Assembly (NCBI GenBank): GCA_022709905.1
Contig: JAKLHY010000001.1
Location: 203,463 to 267,462, forward strand
Direction of reading: 5' to 3'
Length of the DNA: 64,000 nucleotides
Origin: Verrucomicrobiota bacterium
GTDB lineage: Bacteria > Verrucomicrobiota > Verrucomicrobiia > Limisphaerales > UBA1319
A program made the position numbers and the translations under genes. Shown in pieces: positions 17,735-26,128 of this stretch. Position 1 is the first letter of the stretch; the number at the start of each line of letters is the position of its first letter. The notes under the pieces are model-generated. The model saw only the letters and a program-made list of their open reading frames with translations. It was not told the DNA's origin and searched no databases.

Positions 17735-19609
17735 GTGACACTAGTGCCAACAATGATTTTGGGGCCCCTTGCCGCGGGTGTGGGGCTGTTATGTTTGAAG
17801 CCGGACCATCTCCGCCGGATTCTGGTGGTGGGGGTGACGCTGGCGATTTGTGCGGGAGCCGTGGTGTTGGCGCGACTGCCGGCGCCTGCCGGGGTGGCGG
17901 TGCATCATCATGCGATCAGCGAGTTGATGCTGGTGGCCGAGGTCATCATGGGGCTTTACCTGGTGGGGGCGGGCTTTCGGGCGCGGCAGCCGTGGGTGGT
18001 GGCGCTTGTTATTGCCCAGACCGGTCTGATGGTTTGGTTCGAGACGCGGTATGCGGGGGAATTGGAGGCGGTCAACAACCTGTTTGTGGACAAGCTTTCC
18101 GTGATCATGGCCCTGATTAACGGAGTGTTGGGGGGCGGGATTTGCCTGTATGCCCTGGGGTACATGCGAGCCTACCACGAGACTCATCATCCGGAGATCG
18201 CCGATCGGCGGCCGCTCTTTTTCTCGCTGCTGTTTGTATTCATGGGGGCAATGTTTGGCATCATTTTTTCGAACAATCTCCTCTGGTTTTACTTTTTCTG
18301 GGAGGTGACCACGTTATGTTCATTTCTTCTGATTGGGTACAGCGGGAAACCCGAGGCGATTCGGAATTCCTATCGAGCGTTGGTGATGAATCTGGCGGGG
18401 GGATTGGCCTTTGCCTTGGCGATTGTGATGTTTCATCGGACGTCCGGACGCATTGAACTGAGTGCCTTGACGCACTCGGCTTCGGCGCTCTCGATGGTGC
18501 CGGTGGTGTTGCTGTGTTTTGCCGGACTGACGAAGTCGGCCCAACTGCCTTTTTCCGGCTGGCTGTTGGGGGCGATGGTGGCGCCGACGCCGGTATCGGC
18601 CCTGTTGCACTCGAGCACGATGGTCAAGGCCGGAGTCTACCTGGTGCTCCGTCTGGCGCCGTTGCTGGCCGGGTCGGCGGCCGGCATCATGGTGGTGCTG
18701 ATTGGCGCGATGACCTTTCTGGTGGGGTCGTTTGCGGCGGTTTCCGCCCGGGACGCGAAAAAAGTGCTGGCCTACTCAACGATCGCCAATTTGGGGCTCA
18801 TCGTATTATGCGGCGGAATCGGCACGGCGGAAGCCGTGTGGGCGGGGGTGTTGTTGATCATTTTTCATGCGGTGGCCAAATGCCTGTTGTTCCTCTGTGT
18901 GGGAGTGGTGGAACATCAGCTGCACACTCGCGACATTGAGGCGATGTCGGGCCTGATCCTTCAGTCGCCGCGGATTGCGGTCATGATGCTGATCGGGATG
19001 GCCGGCATGTTTCTCGCGCCTTTCGGGATGTTGATCAGCAAGTGGGCTGTCCTCAAGGCCGTCGTCGATGCGTACCCGCTGCTCTCCGCGTTCATTGTTT
19101 TTGGCAGTTCGGCCACGCTCTTTTTCTGGGTCAAATGGATGGGGAAACTGCTGGAAACGATTCAGCCCCGGCATCGCGCCGAGCACGAGCTCGAGTCCGG
19201 CCAGGCGATTACTCTCTACGGCCTGGCCCTGGCCACCTTTGCCACCTGCCTCCTCTTTCCTTTCATTTCATCCCATTTTATCGAGCCTTATGTGGGGAGC
19301 GTGTTTGGCGAGTCGGTCTCCATGAGCCACGGCAATATCGTGATCATGACGATGATGATGCTGGTGGTGATGCTGTTCCCCCTCAGTTTTGTCAATTGCG
19401 GCCGCGGGGTGAAGGTCATGGATGCTTACCTGGGCGGAGCCAACCAGGCCGGTTCGGTCCGATTCCGCGGTGGCCTCGGTCAATCCCGGGAGGTCTGCAT
19501 GCACAATTATTATCTCTCGGGATTCTTTAATGAATCCCTCTTGTTCACCTGGGGCGTGTTGACCTGCACAGGAGCCCTGGTCGTCCTATTGGTGTCCTCC
19601 ATTTTATGA
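17735..19609 (+). CDS. echA: Ech-type hydrogenase proton-pumping subunit A (NuoL/Mrp antiporter-like)
   Basis: 624 residues, polytopic. The proton-antiporter core is clear: KSAQLPFSGWLLGAMVAPTP, then VSALLHSSTMVKAGVYLVLR, and later AYSTIANLGLIVLCGG. Such subunits couple electron transfer in group 4 hydrogenases and complex I to proton or sodium translocation. The start is GTG 17735 (an in-frame ATG at 17753 is an alternative); an in-frame TGA 27 bases upstream limits the frame. It is first in a tight six-gene set whose order, antiporter, NuoH-like, NuoB-like, NuoC-like, NuoD-like, ferredoxin, is that of echABCDEF. The stop overlaps the next ATG by 4 bases. Confidence 0.9.
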   Translation: MTLVPTMILGPLAAGVGLLCLKPDHLRRILVVGVTLAICAGAVVLARLPAPAGVAVHHHAISELMLVAEVIMGLYLVGAGFRARQPWVVALVIAQTGLMVWFETRYAGELEAVNNLFVDKLSVIMALINGVLGGGICLYALGYMRAYHETHHPEIADRRPLFFSLLFVFMGAMFGIIFSNNLLWFYFFWEVTTLCSFLLIGYSGKPEAIRNSYRALVMNLAGGLAFALAIVMFHRTSGRIELSALTHSASALSMVPVVLLCFAGLTKSAQLPFSGWLLGAMVAPTPVSALLHSSTMVKAGVYLVLRLAPLLAGSAAGIMVVLIGAMTFLVGSFAAVSARDAKKVLAYSTIANLGLIVLCGGIGTAEAVWAGVLLIIFHAVAKCLLFLCVGVVEHQLHTRDIEAMSGLILQSPRIAVMMLIGMAGMFLAPFGMLISKWAVLKAVVDAYPLLSAFIVFGSSATLFFWVKWMGKLLETIQPRHRAEHELESGQAITLYGLALATFATCLLFPFISSHFIEPYVGSVFGESVSMSHGNIVIMTMMMLVVMLFPLSFVNCGRGVKVMDAYLGGANQAGSVRFRGGLGQSREVCMHNYYLSGFFNESLLFTWGVLTCTGALVVLLVSSIL

Positions 19610-20457
19610 GTCCCTGGCTTCGACTGCTGATTTTTTTGGTGGCCAGCCCGATCGTGGGCGGCCTGCTCGCGGGTCTGGATCGGAAAATCTCGGCCCGGTT
19701 GCAATCCCGGCTGGGACCGCCTTTGCTTCAGCCCTTTTACGATGTCATCAAGCTATGGCGGAAAGAAACCATCGTGGTGCGCCGGTCGCAGAACCTTTTT
19801 ATCGGCATGTTTCTGCTCCTGGTGGTTTTCACAGGAGCGCTCTTCTTTGCCGGTTCCGATCTGTTGCTGGTGATTTTTGCGCTGACCCTGGCGGCGATCT
19901 TTTTCGTGCTGGGCGCCTACAAGGCGAGTTCGCCCTACAGTTTTCTGGGAGCCGAGCGCGAGTTGATCCAGATGATGGCCTACGAACCGATGGTTCTGCT
20001 GACGGCCATTGGCATGTATATGGTCACGAAGAGCTTTTATGTCCATGAAATTGCCCGTCACCCCCAGCTCCTGGTCCTGGCGTTGCCGGGAGTGTTTCTG
20101 GGTTTTCTTTACACCCTCGAAATCAAGTTTCGCAAGTCGCCGTTCGACCTGTCGAGTTCTCACCATGCCCACCAGGAATTGGTGCGAGGCATCACGACCG
20201 AATTCTCCGGCCGGGCACTGGCCATGATCGAGGTGGCGCATTGGTATGAGAACGTGCTGCTGCTGGGATGGATCTATCTCTTCTTCGCGTCGCTTCCCTG
20301 GCTCGGGATCTCGGTATCTCTGGCGGCGTTTTTATTTGTCATTCTGGTGGACAATGTCTTCGCCCGTCTCAAGTGGCAGGCGGCGCTGAAGAGCGCCTGG
20401 ATCGTGGCGATTGTCCTGGGCTTCGGCAACATCCTGGTGCTTTCCCTGCTGCGATAG
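19606..20457 (+). CDS. echB: Ech-type hydrogenase membrane anchor subunit B (NuoH-like)
   Basis: 283 residues, eight or so membrane segments. It matches the NuoH/HyfC/EchB family: LDRKISARLQSRLGPPLLQP near the start, LGAERELIQMMAYEPMVLLT in the middle, and KSPFDLSSSHHAHQELVRG, the acidic loop that contacts the peripheral arm. It links the hydrogenase module to the ion-translocating part. The ATG overlaps the echA stop (ATGA). Confidence 0.92.
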   Translation: MSPWLRLLIFLVASPIVGGLLAGLDRKISARLQSRLGPPLLQPFYDVIKLWRKETIVVRRSQNLFIGMFLLLVVFTGALFFAGSDLLLVIFALTLAAIFFVLGAYKASSPYSFLGAERELIQMMAYEPMVLLTAIGMYMVTKSFYVHEIARHPQLLVLALPGVFLGFLYTLEIKFRKSPFDLSSSHHAHQELVRGITTEFSGRALAMIEVAHWYENVLLLGWIYLFFASLPWLGISVSLAAFLFVILVDNVFARLKWQAALKSAWIVAIVLGFGNILVLSLLR

Positions 20458-20467
20458 GAACCTGACC

Positions 20468-21490
20468 ATGCTTGGCTTTAGACAATCTCCCTGGCTGATC
20501 CACTACGACGCATCGAGCTGCAACGGCTGCGATATCGAGACGCTGGCCTGCCTGACGCCGCTCTACGACGTCGAACGTCTGGGCGTCGTTAATACCGGCA
20601 ATCCCAAGCATGCCGACATCTTCCTGGTGACGGGCGCCGTCAACCAGCAGAGCCGGGAGGTCATCCGCAATATCTATCACCAGCTTCCCGAGCCGAAGGT
20701 GGTGGTGGCGGTCGGCATCTGCGCCGCGACGGGCGGCATTTTCCGCGATTGCTACAATGTGTCGGGGGGCGTGGACACCGTAATCCCTGTGGACGTCTAT
20801 GTCCCGGGTTGCGCGGCGCGTCCCGAGGCGATCATCGACGGTGTCGTGAAGGCGATCGGTGTCCTCGAGGAAAAACAGCGCGACATGGCGGCCATGGCTC
20901 ACAGCATCGACCGAACCCTCTTCCTTCGCGCCGAGAAAGAGGATGTGCCCGAAATCCTGGCGCTCCAAAAGGTGGCTTATCAGAGCGAGGCCGAAATATA
21001 CGGGGATGAAAGCCTGCCGGCCTTGCAGCAGACCCTGCCCGAACTCCAGACCGATTTCGATCGAATGGTGTTCCTGAAGGCGGTCGTTAACGGCAAGATT
21101 ATCGGATCGGTGCGGGGTTACCAGGAAGACGCATCGGCCCATATCAGCCGGATGATTGTGCACCCCTATTTCCGCGGGCGCGGATTGTCGCGTCATCTGG
21201 TCACAGGCATGGAGCAGGCGTTTCCCGGCGTTCGGCGTTTCGAGGCTTTTACCGGGCACAAAAGCAAACGCAACATCGCCGCGTTTTCCCGACTGGGATA
21301 TCAGATCTATAAAACCGAGCCCTTCACCCCTTTGGTCACCTGGGTCTACTTGCAGAAAGACCTTCACACAACTCCGCCCTCCGCCCCCGAATCCAAACCG
21401 CGATCCCTTTGCCACCCGGAAAACGGAAGGGCCTTGGCCGCTGCCGCCAAGGACTCAGCCCGGATCCATCTCTCGAATCCCACGCCATGA
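20468..21490 (+). CDS. echC: Ech-type hydrogenase small subunit C (NuoB-like) fused to a GNAT acetyltransferase
   Basis: 340 residues; start ATG 20468, ten bases after echB, with an AGGAA-like ribosome site. Residues 1-139 are the NuoB-like small subunit, with all ligands of the proximal [4Fe-4S] cluster: C18 and C21 (SSCNGCD), C85 (VGICAATGG) and C115 (VPGCAARPEA). Without a stop the chain continues into a GNAT domain (about 148-305), with the acetyl-CoA-binding pattern ISRMIVHPYFRGRGLSRHLV at 226-245. A 35-residue low-complexity tail ends the protein. EchC proteins normally end near residue 145. In-frame ATGs at 20885 and 20894, with GAGG at 20867-20870, could allow a separate GNAT product by internal initiation. 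The acetylation target is unknown. Confidence 0.88.
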   Translation: MLGFRQSPWLIHYDASSCNGCDIETLACLTPLYDVERLGVVNTGNPKHADIFLVTGAVNQQSREVIRNIYHQLPEPKVVVAVGICAATGGIFRDCYNVSGGVDTVIPVDVYVPGCAARPEAIIDGVVKAIGVLEEKQRDMAAMAHSIDRTLFLRAEKEDVPEILALQKVAYQSEAEIYGDESLPALQQTLPELQTDFDRMVFLKAVVNGKIIGSVRGYQEDASAHISRMIVHPYFRGRGLSRHLVTGMEQAFPGVRRFEAFTGHKSKRNIAAFSRLGYQIYKTEPFTPLVTWVYLQKDLHTTPPSAPESKPRSLCHPENGRALAAAAKDSARIHLSNPTP

Positions 21491-21885
21491 CTGTTGAATG
21501 CATCGCTGTTGAATCGTTGCTGTCCCGGGTCCGACATCTTCGGGAGGCCGGCTATCGTCTGGTTCAGATCGGGGCGACCCGGCTGCCGAGCCAGATCGAG
21601 GTCACCTACAGTTTTGACCTCGAGGGCGAGCTGATCCATCTGCGCCTGGTGCTGGCCAGCGCGGAGATTATTGTGCCAAGCATCAGTGCCCTCTATTGGT
21701 GCGCCTTCATCTACGAGAACGAAATGCACGATCTCTTCGGCCTTCAGATCGATGGCATGACGATCGACTTCGGAGGGCAGTTCTACCAAACCGCAATCCA
21801 GCATCCTTTTGGCGCTCCGCAGGCGTCAGCCCTTCCCATGTCCAATTCCCATCCCGTCGTCGCTGCGGCGGCGGTCAAATCCTGA
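21487..21885 (+). CDS. echD: Ech-type hydrogenase subunit D (NuoC/30-kDa-like)
   Basis: 132 residues. The ATG at 21487 overlaps the echC stop by 4 bases, so it is preferred over an in-frame start 78 bases upstream. The stretch YWCAFIYENEMHDLFGLQID is the signature of the NuoC-like subunit of group 4 hydrogenases. It stabilises the large and small subunit interface; in this type it is short and carries no cofactor. The last 20 residues are a loose Ala/Pro-rich tail. Confidence 0.88.
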   Translation: MTVECIAVESLLSRVRHLREAGYRLVQIGATRLPSQIEVTYSFDLEGELIHLRLVLASAEIIVPSISALYWCAFIYENEMHDLFGLQIDGMTIDFGGQFYQTAIQHPFGAPQASALPMSNSHPVVAAAAVKS

Positions 21886-21890
21886 TTTCC

Positions 21891-22967
21891 ATGGCACGTA
21901 CCATCATCCCTTTCGGTCCGCAGCATCCCGTTCTTCCGGAGCCCGTGCATCTCGATCTGGTGGTCGAGGACGAGCGGGTGGTGGAAGCCCGGCCTTCGAT
22001 CGGTTTTGTGCATCGCGGCCTCGAACGTCTGGCCGAGGTGAAGGACTATGTGGAATTTGTCTATGTCGCCGAGCGGATTTGCGGGATCTGCAGTTTTATC
22101 CATGGCCAAAGCTATTGTCAGGCCATCGAGACCCTCATGAAGGTCTCCATTCCTCCCCGGGCCCAGTATTTGCGCACCATCTGGGGCGAGCTATCCCGGT
22201 TGCACAGTCATTTGCTCTGGCTGGGCCTCATGGCCGATGCCATGGGATTTGAGAGCCTGTTCATGCATTCATGGCGGGTTCGGGAGAAGGTCCTGAACAT
22301 CATTGAAGCCACCACGGGGGGACGCGTGATCTTCGGCGCCTGCAAAATTGGCGGTGTCCGGCGTGATCTCGATGCCGAAACCCTCCGGACGCTGGGGGGC
22401 CAGCTGGACGACATCGAACGCGAAGCCCGCGAGATTACCCGTGTGTTTATCAACGATAACTCGGTCAAAGACCGTCTCTGCGGCGTGGGAGTTCTGGGGC
22501 GCCGCGAGGCCTATGAACTGGGATGTGTCGGGCCGATGCTGCGGGCCAGCGGTGTGCCGCAAGACCTGCGCCTCAGCGGCTATGCCGCTTACGGAGATCT
22601 GGTGCTGGAACCTGTGACGCGGAGCGAGGGCGATTCCTACGCGCGATGCGCGGTGCGATGCGACGAAATTTTCCAGTCGATCGATCTCATCCGCCAAGCG
22701 CTCTCCCGATTGCCCGGCGGGGACATTGCCGTGAAAGTCGCCGGAAATCCCGACGGCGAGGTGGTGGTTCGGGCCGAGCAACCCCGGGGCGAAGTGGTCT
22801 ACTACATCAAAGCCAACGCCACAAAACATGTGCAGCGCTTTCGCGTGCGCACCCCTACGTTCGCCAATCTACCGGCCATGCTGAAAGTCCTCCAAGGCTG
22901 CGATTTGGCCGATGTGCCGATCCTCGTCCTCACCATTGATCCCTGCATCAGCTGCACTGAACGTTGA
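21891..22967 (+). CDS. echE: Ech-type [NiFe]-hydrogenase large catalytic subunit E (NuoD-like)
   Basis: 358 residues from ATG 21891, five bases after echD. Both nickel-binding motifs are intact: L1 ERICGICSFIHG (C64, C67, with His71) and L2 DPCISCTER at the very end (C352, C355). It is thus a true hydrogenase and not a complex I NuoD, which lacks these cysteines. The L2 motif ends within three residues of the stop, so there is no C-terminal extension for a maturation protease to remove, as in some Ech enzymes. It should reduce protons to H2 (or the reverse) with electrons from ferredoxin. No hyp maturation genes are in the window. Confidence 0.93.
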   Translation: MARTIIPFGPQHPVLPEPVHLDLVVEDERVVEARPSIGFVHRGLERLAEVKDYVEFVYVAERICGICSFIHGQSYCQAIETLMKVSIPPRAQYLRTIWGELSRLHSHLLWLGLMADAMGFESLFMHSWRVREKVLNIIEATTGGRVIFGACKIGGVRRDLDAETLRTLGGQLDDIEREAREITRVFINDNSVKDRLCGVGVLGRREAYELGCVGPMLRASGVPQDLRLSGYAAYGDLVLEPVTRSEGDSYARCAVRCDEIFQSIDLIRQALSRLPGGDIAVKVAGNPDGEVVVRAEQPRGEVVYYIKANATKHVQRFRVRTPTFANLPAMLKVLQGCDLADVPILVLTIDPCISCTER

Positions 22968-22968
22968 T

Positions 22969-23328
22969 ATGGCATACTTCGCAATGTCCCGCCTGGCCTT
23001 GAAGTGGGCGTTCAAACGCCCGGCCACCTGCCGCTATCCCGCCGAACCCCGCCGCATCATCCCCGGATCCCGAGGCCAGTTGATGTTCGATGCCGACTCC
23101 TGTGTCTTTTGCACGGTCTGCGCCAAAAAATGCCCCACGGGCGCCCTTTCGGTTTCCCGCTCGCCCAAGAAATGGTCGATCGACCGGCTGCTCTGCATCT
23201 CCTGCGGATATTGCGTCGAAGCTTGCCCGAAAAAATCCCTGGAATTGACCGCCAGCCACGGATCTCCCGCCGTGACCAAGGACCGCGAGTTTCATGAGGC
23301 CCCAGCCCCAAAACCGGCCGCCCGCTGA
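22969..23328 (+). CDS. echF: Ech-type hydrogenase ferredoxin subunit F (2x[4Fe-4S], NuoI-like)
   Basis: 119 residues; the ATG is one base after the echE stop. Two classic clusters: C45-x2-C48-x2-C51-x3-C55-P and C76-x2-C79-x2-C82-x3-C86-P. It passes electrons between soluble ferredoxin and the small subunit. The N-terminus (LALKWAFKRPATCRYP) is typical for this subunit in Ech, Coo and Mbh enzymes. It is the last gene of the operon; the following 450 bases are non-coding. Confidence 0.92.
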   Translation: MAYFAMSRLALKWAFKRPATCRYPAEPRRIIPGSRGQLMFDADSCVFCTVCAKKCPTGALSVSRSPKKWSIDRLLCISCGYCVEACPKKSLELTASHGSPAVTKDREFHEAPAPKPAAR

Positions 23329-23387
23329 ACCGTCCGCAAGCGACCGACCCCGCCGCTTGTTTCCGCGGGTATGCTTCTGAAAGAGTG

Positions 23388-23420
23388 ACCGCGAATAGAC
23401 GCCAATCAACGCGAATAATG
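23388..23420. repeat. Tandem GCGAAT-type intergenic repeat
   Basis: ACCGCGAATAGACGCCAATC followed by AACGCGAATAATGG is a short tandem of degenerate units spaced about 10-11 bases. It resembles the ACCGCAGATNNACGCAGAT elements found elsewhere in the window (34430, 52206). Confidence 0.45.
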
Positions 23421-23584
23421 GCTGGCCAAAACCGAAGGACCTGAAGGACTGGGAACATCGACGGAATGTCCGGGATTTAGCCCATCGGACCCCCTCCGCT
23501 TTCATTCGCGATTCTGTTTTTTTGGAGCATCTTCTGTGCGGTTTTTGGGTTTCCAGAGGAGTCCGCAGAACGGAAGACAGGTGC

Positions 23585-23655
23585 ATAGCCACAAAAATGC
23601 ACAAAAACCTCAAAAGTGCATTTGTTGTAAGTCATTTGTGCCTTATTGTGGCCAT
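23585..23655. repeat. Intergenic inverted-repeat element (GCCACAA ... TTGTGGC)
   Basis: The arms GCCACAA (23588-23594) and TTGTGGC (23646-23652) enclose further matching blocks (ATGCACAAAA against the complement of GTGCATTTGTT and TTTGTGCC). It forms a long imperfect hairpin with internal 10-11-base periodicity, similar in design to the CAGAT hairpins. The remainder of 23329-23778 shows no gene I can support. Confidence 0.5.
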
Positions 23656-23778
23656 TCATTTGTAGTCCATTTGGCGGTCTGCTGAGCAAGTCGTTTTATT
23701 CCGGTTCAAGGCGTAATTTTGTCCTTTGCGAAATCGAGTGCAATAAAACAAAGAAAGAGCCAGGATTTATTGACGACT

Positions 23779-23901
23779 ATGCAAAAGGGCAAATGGCCGC
23801 TGGAAATCTTGCTTGGGACCGTGCTGATGGGCTTATTTGGCTGTTTGTGGTTTGGTCGAGTGCTTTACATCGTTCTGGAGTGCCGCTATGAAACTCATTG
23901 A
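23779..23901 (+). CDS. Possible 40-residue single-span membrane peptide
   Basis: ATG 23779 to TGA 23899-23901. It reads MQKGKWPLEILLGTVLMGLF then GCLWFGRVLYIVLECRYETH: a basic N-terminus, one strong hydrophobic segment (residues 8-34) and a charged end. It overlaps the start of the next gene by 14 bases. The pattern is that of a small membrane protein, but the length is too short to prove coding and I recognise no family. Confidence 0.35.
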   Translation: MQKGKWPLEILLGTVLMGLFGCLWFGRVLYIVLECRYETH

Positions 23902-24520
23902 TCTTTCGCATCCGCTTCTGGACGGCGCCCCCGCGTTTCCCGGCGATCCGATACTCACCGTGACTCAATGTGGCCGACTTGCGACCCACGACTGTAATAC
24001 TGCGCAGATTCTGATGGGCACCCATCAAGGCACACACTTGGACGCGATGTTCCATTGCTTTGACGACGGGCGCGCCCTGGATCGAATGCCGCTCGATTGG
24101 TTTTACGGTCCGGCCCGCTGCCTGCGCATTCCCAAACAGCCGAATGAACTCATCACAGAACAGGATCTGCGTCGGCACGAGTCTTTTCTGACACGCGACT
24201 CGAAGATCATCCTGAACACGGGCTGGCATTATCAGTTTGGCAAATCCTGTTTTTACACGGACCAGCCCTCGCTTACCGTTGAAGCCGCCCGTTATCTGGC
24301 GGCCCGGGGCTTGCGGCTCCTGGGCATGGATATGCCTTCGCCAGCCCAACAGTGGGTTGAACCCCACCGCATTCTTCTCTCCCAGGAGGTCGAAATGGTC
24401 CTCGTCGAAGCCTTGGCCAATTTGGATGCGCTCCCGGCGGAATTCACGTTCATCGGATTTCCGCTGAATTTCCAAGGCTGTGATGGCTCGCCGATTCGTG
24501 CCGTGGCGCTGTGTCTGTGA
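23888..24520 (+). CDS. Cyclase-family metal-dependent hydrolase (kynurenine formamidase-like)
   Basis: 210 residues from ATG 23888 (longer in-frame starts would lack homology). It opens with IDLSHPLLDGAPAFPGDP and has the metal-binding motif HQGTHLDAMFH (family pattern HxGTHxDxPxH), followed by ILNTGWHYQF and GMDMPSPAQQ. This family hydrolyses N-formylkynurenine or other amide and cyclic substrates, and many members are of unknown specificity. There is no tryptophan-degradation neighbour, so the substrate is open. It is convergent with the TolC-like gene, only three bases apart. Confidence 0.85.
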   Translation: MKLIDLSHPLLDGAPAFPGDPILTVTQCGRLATHDCNTAQILMGTHQGTHLDAMFHCFDDGRALDRMPLDWFYGPARCLRIPKQPNELITEQDLRRHESFLTRDSKIILNTGWHYQFGKSCFYTDQPSLTVEAARYLAARGLRLLGMDMPSPAQQWVEPHRILLSQEVEMVLVEALANLDALPAEFTFIGFPLNFQGCDGSPIRAVALCL

Positions 24521-24523
24521 AAT

Positions 24524-26128
24524 TCAGCGGACCTCGAGATCCACGCCTTGGCGTTGCAGGATGCTGGCATCGACAAACTGAAGCCAGGCCAGGGCCTTGT
24601 GGTAATCTCCCCGGGCCCGAATTTCGAGTGCCTCAGCCTCGGCCAGGTCTGACTGCAATTGGAGGACAAAGAACAAGGTGCTCTTACCGGAGGCGAGTTT
24701 TTGTTCTTCATCGGCGAGGGCGCCTTGGGCCCAGCGAACCGCCTGGCTGGTGGTCTCGATCCGGTTCCAGCAGGAGCGAGCGGTATTCAAGGCATCGGTG
24801 ATTTCGCGGATCACGAGTTCTTCCCGTTGGATCACCCGAAGTTCGGCCTGGTCTTTGAGATGCTGGCTGGCGCGGTAATTGGCCCGCTCGGCGGTCCGGC
24901 TTAAGGGCAGACTGAAGATGACCCCAATCATCTCATTGGGCGCGGCGCCTCGCTCGATTTCTTCAAAAGCGTCGCTGAAAGAAGCCGAGGCTTCATCGGG
25001 GGGATAGACCTGTTGAGTGCTGGCTCCGCGCCGGCCGTAGCCCGCCACCAGATCCAAGGAGGGAAAGAGTTGGTTGCGCCGGAAACGTTTTGTGGCGATC
25101 GCCTTTTCCACATCCTGCTTGAGCTGGAGGAGGTCGGGCCGATGGGCCAGACCCCGCTGGCAACTTTCTTGCAGATCAAAATGCTCCGGGTTTGCCCCCA
25201 AACCGTCCAAAGGCACCAGCCGAACCGTGGCATTGGTGATGGAATAGCCGCCCATCAACGCCCGCAAGGCACTTTCGGCCAGGACAACCAGGTTGCTGCC
25301 CGTGACCAATGCCGCATCCACCCTCGCCAGCTGGGCCTGGGCGAGCTTTTCATCCAGCACACTCAGCGCGCCCAGTTCGATTTTGCGCCGGACTGCCTGA
25401 CAGGTCTGGTCTTTCCTGGCGCGCAATCGTTCCTGCGCCTGGAATTGCTCCCGGGAGCAAACCAGTTCATAATAAGCCTGCATGACCTGGCTGATCGAGC
25501 TCATGGTGAGGTAATGAACCCCGAGTTCGGTAATCTTGAGATCGCTTTTATTGACCCGGATGGCGAGCCGACTTTGATCGGTCCAGAAATTCTTCAACAG
25601 CGGTTGTCGCACGGCTATGGCGGTGCGCAGGTTGTAGGATTCGAAGTCCAGGGTGTTTCGAGTTCCGTAACTATTGGCATAAGTGCCGCCCAACTGATAC
25701 GTCATCCCAAAGGGCAGCAAGCCCGTGAGCCCCGACACGACGGTGTTGGCCTTGGCTTGGTAAATGGCGTCTCGGCTCAGATCCGCCGGGTCAAAACCTC
25801 CGCTATCCGCCGTGTCGCTCCACTGGGCATCCGCCGTCAATAGGGGATCATACACTCCATAACCCGCGCTCAGAGTTGCACCGGCGATCAACGGATTCAG
25901 GCGTTCAATTTGCAGATCCCGGTTTTGTTCGAGCGCTTTGAGAATGCAGTCCTGCAGCGAGAGGTAGATTGCCGGGGGAGGCGGGGAGACATCCTGAGCC
26001 GCCAGAGTTCCGGTCAGCACTAATGCCCCCGCCAGGGCCGTGGTTTTGAAAAAAACCGATGCGTAATCCACACTCCGTAATTCGCAATCCGAAATTGCAC
26101 GACAGTTCATGGGAAGGAAAAGACTCAT
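24524..26128 (-). CDS. TolC-like outer-membrane efflux protein
   Basis: 534 residues from the ATG at 26128, whose ATGA overlaps the stop of the upstream gene; a longer in-frame start at 26224 is inside that gene. A signal-like segment (ALAGALVLTGTLAAQD) is followed by two OEP-type repeats: LSLQDCILKALEQNRDLQIE opens the first half and LQESCQRGLAHRPDLLQLKQ the second, each continued by long coiled-coil helices. TolC-type trimers form the exit duct of tripartite pumps and type I secretion. The HlyD-like adaptor is encoded two genes upstream in the same operon, but no inner-membrane transporter is present. Confidence 0.88.
   Translation of the reverse strand: MSLFLPMNCRAISDCELRSVDYASVFFKTTALAGALVLTGTLAAQDVSPPPPAIYLSLQDCILKALEQNRDLQIERLNPLIAGATLSAGYGVYDPLLTADAQWSDTADSGGFDPADLSRDAIYQAKANTVVSGLTGLLPFGMTYQLGGTYANSYGTRNTLDFESYNLRTAIAVRQPLLKNFWTDQSRLAIRVNKSDLKITELGVHYLTMSSISQVMQAYYELVCSREQFQAQERLRARKDQTCQAVRRKIELGALSVLDEKLAQAQLARVDAALVTGSNLVVLAESALRALMGGYSITNATVRLVPLDGLGANPEHFDLQESCQRGLAHRPDLLQLKQDVEKAIATKRFRRNQLFPSLDLVAGYGRRGASTQQVYPPDEASASFSDAFEEIERGAAPNEMIGVIFSLPLSRTAERANYRASQHLKDQAELRVIQREELVIREITDALNTARSCWNRIETTSQAVRWAQGALADEEQKLASGKSTLFFVLQLQSDLAEAEALEIRARGDYHKALAWLQFVDASILQRQGVDLEVR

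Noticed and set aside
21696..21890. N-terminal extension of the hydrogenase large subunit frame
   Set aside because: It overlaps echD in another frame and has no homology; the ATG at 21891 gives the correct EchE start.
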